NCBI GenBank assembly: GCA_016932295.1
Contig: JAFGDC010000173.1
Span: forward strand, 1-14,615
DNA from: a candidate division CSSED10-310 bacterium
Lineage (GTDB): Bacteria; CSSED10-310; JAFGDC01
Length of the DNA: 14,615 nt
Direction of reading: 5' to 3'
The notes under the pieces are model-generated. The model saw nothing but the letters and a program-made list of their open reading frames with translations, was not told the origin of the DNA and ran no database searches. The position numbers and the translations under genes were made by a program. This document shows, piece by piece, positions 13,314 through 14,615 of the stretch; position 1 is the stretch's first letter, and every line of letters starts with the position of its first letter.

Positions 13314-14615
13314 ATGGCTGCAACAAGACGAGAACGCACCCGAATTGCTGGTTGGCTGTTGGTTTTCGGCGCAATCGTCGCGGCGGTGGTGAGCTACCTA
13401 CGGCTGCTGGCATACATCGGCAGGCAGCGGCCTCCGTTTCGCTACGTCCTGCCCCAGCCGGACCAGGTTTTCAGGGCCGGGGTGGAGTACTGGTTCTGGT
13501 GGCTTGGCGCGGTGTGTCTGCTCATCGTGGCGTATTTCGTGTTCAACCGGCGATCCGAAATTGACCCTGCACGCCCGCCCATCACCGGTTCCAGGTTGGC
13601 CTGGCTGTTACTGCTGCTTGTTCTGCTCGCCGGTGGGGCGTTCCGCTTCCACGATGTCGCGCAGTTCCCCTACTGTCTCGGTGACGACGGCGCTTGGAAC
13701 AGCTTGTATGCAACAGACCTGATCCATGCCAGACGGCTGCTGGTGGGTTTCACGGTGGAGGAGCACTCCAAGGAAACCTTTTTCATGTATCTGGTGGCGC
13801 TCTTCATCCACCTGTTCGGACCAACCATACCAGCGGTGTTTTACTGCCTGGCGGGTATTGGATTGCTCACCATACTCAGTGCCTACCTGTTCGGTGCGAG
13901 CTTTTTCAACAATCGATACATGGGGGTTCTGGCGGCTGCGCTGATGGCCGCGGCGCCGGGAGCGCTGGTGGAAGGTCGTATTCCCTACCGCCGCATCCTG
14001 TGCCCCTTGTTCATGTTCATGGTGCTGTACTTCGCCGACCGGGCCTTCCGCCGCCAGCAGACCGCCGATTTCCTGGGATTGGGAATATCGATGGGTGGTG
14101 GCATGATGATGTATCACACCTTCCGGCTGATTCCCGCCGCCGCCGTCCTGACCTGCCTGGTGCTGCTGGCCGTCATACCGCGGTTCATTCTTCGCAACGC
14201 ACATCGCCTCCTGCTGTCGCTGATCTCCGCCCTGGTCATGTTCACACCCATGATTTATTTTGTCATCTACTTCTGGAACTCATACAATGGGCGCGCCCTG
14301 GGGGAATGGCACAATTTTCTCGCAGAGGGCAAGCTCGCCGTCAATCTACGGGCATTCGCCATACACTTCACGCCATTCCTGCTTTCCGAACGGATGCGCT
14401 TTTATCCCGTGGTTTCATTTCCACTCTTCTACCTGGGTTTTTTCCGGGCGCTTGGTAATCTTGGCAGAGGATTCTACATTTTCCTGATGTTCTGTTTTTG
14501 TGGTGTTGCCTCCACGTATGTATTGTGCGCGATGGCATATCCCCCCAGTCCCCATCGCGCCAATCCGTTATTGTCCCTTTACGTGCTGTTCGTGCTGCTG
14601 GGGCTTGACCTGTTG
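13314..14615 (+). CDS. GT-C-type membrane glycosyltransferase (GT39/ArnT-like), C-terminus cut by window edge
   Basis: Seen: 434 codons open to the right edge from ATG at 13314, with AGGAG (13303-13307) 6 nt upstream. The N-terminal membrane segment is at about 11-29, with others at roughly 60-77, 95-110, 155-170, 173-193, 203-217, 226-241, 270-285, 299-320 and 370-418. The long first loop carries D124-D125 in YCLGDDGAWNSLYA; acidic residues in this loop are the catalytic-site mark of GT39/ArnT/PMT-like enzymes. The N-terminal positive patch RRERTR fits cytoplasmic orientation. Known: such enzymes use polyprenyl-phosphate-linked sugars to glycosylate proteins or lipids at the outer face of the inner membrane. 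Inferred: role in surface glycan assembly. It is divergent from the GH57 gene. Which acceptor is used, and how many segments remain beyond the edge, cannot be seen. Confidence 0.8.
   Translation, partial: MAATRRERTRIAGWLLVFGAIVAAVVSYLRLLAYIGRQRPPFRYVLPQPDQVFRAGVEYWFWWLGAVCLLIVAYFVFNRRSEIDPARPPITGSRLAWLLLLLVLLAGGAFRFHDVAQFPYCLGDDGAWNSLYATDLIHARRLLVGFTVEEHSKETFFMYLVALFIHLFGPTIPAVFYCLAGIGLLTILSAYLFGASFFNNRYMGVLAAALMAAAPGALVEGRIPYRRILCPLFMFMVLYFADRAFRRQQTADFLGLGISMGGGMMMYHTFRLIPAAAVLTCLVLLAVIPRFILRNAHRLLLSLISALVMFTPMIYFVIYFWNSYNGRALGEWHNFLAEGKLAVNLRAFAIHFTPFLLSERMRFYPVVSFPLFYLGFFRALGNLGRGFYIFLMFCFCGVASTYVLCAMAYPPSPHRANPLLSLYVLFVLLGLDLL

Noticed and set aside
13608..14204. 198-codon minus-strand frame inside the GT-C gene
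   Set aside because: Gln/His/Glu-rich antisense of a hydrophobic membrane protein, with no ribosome binding site. The plus-strand frame has membrane segments and the conserved acidic loop.

Overview
The window is bacterial chromosomal DNA, moderately GC-rich and densely coding. It has Shine-Dalgarno sites of the AGGAGG type and sigma-70-like promoters. It holds nine protein genes, two of them cut by the window edges. No RNA gene, insertion sequence, phage gene or CRISPR array was seen. The secreted FG-GAP/ASPIC protein, the secreted GH57 protein with a Thr/Pro-rich linker, and the several radical SAM enzymes suggest an uncultured, at least partly anaerobic or microaerobic bacterium. The phylum cannot be fixed from the sequence alone.

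Region A (1-6138, all minus strand) is a run of five co-directional genes, four of them radical SAM enzymes. In transcription order they are: a cobalamin-binding-type radical SAM enzyme (6138-4711); a protein with a possible BtrH_N/papain-like N-terminus (4563-3610); and three tightly packed radical SAM/SPASM-type enzymes (3424-2264, 2260-1046, and 1035 running off the left edge). The last three are separated by 3 and 10 bp and have their own promoter with a perfect TATAAT. The last two are clear paralogues. The set looks like a tailoring or biosynthetic cassette. Its substrate is not visible, no convincing precursor-peptide gene lies in the gaps, and the left end is missing.

Region B (6139-8030) has a divergent intergenic region, one AI-2E/PerM-family membrane protein on the plus strand (6467-7615), and a 415-bp stretch with no supported gene.

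Region C (8031-13091, minus strand) encodes two large secreted proteins. One is a GH57 alpha-glucan-type hydrolase with a probable starch-binding module and a Thr/Pro linker. The other is a seven-repeat FG-GAP/VCBS propeller with an ASPIC/UnbV domain. Both end in what looks like the same roughly 105-110-residue C-terminal domain, which is the most interesting structural observation here: a possible shared secretion, anchoring or interaction module.

Region D (13092-14615) has a divergent promoter region and the start of a polytopic GT-C-type glycosyltransferase (GT39/ArnT-like) that runs off the right edge. No functional link between region A and regions C-D can be shown from the sequence.
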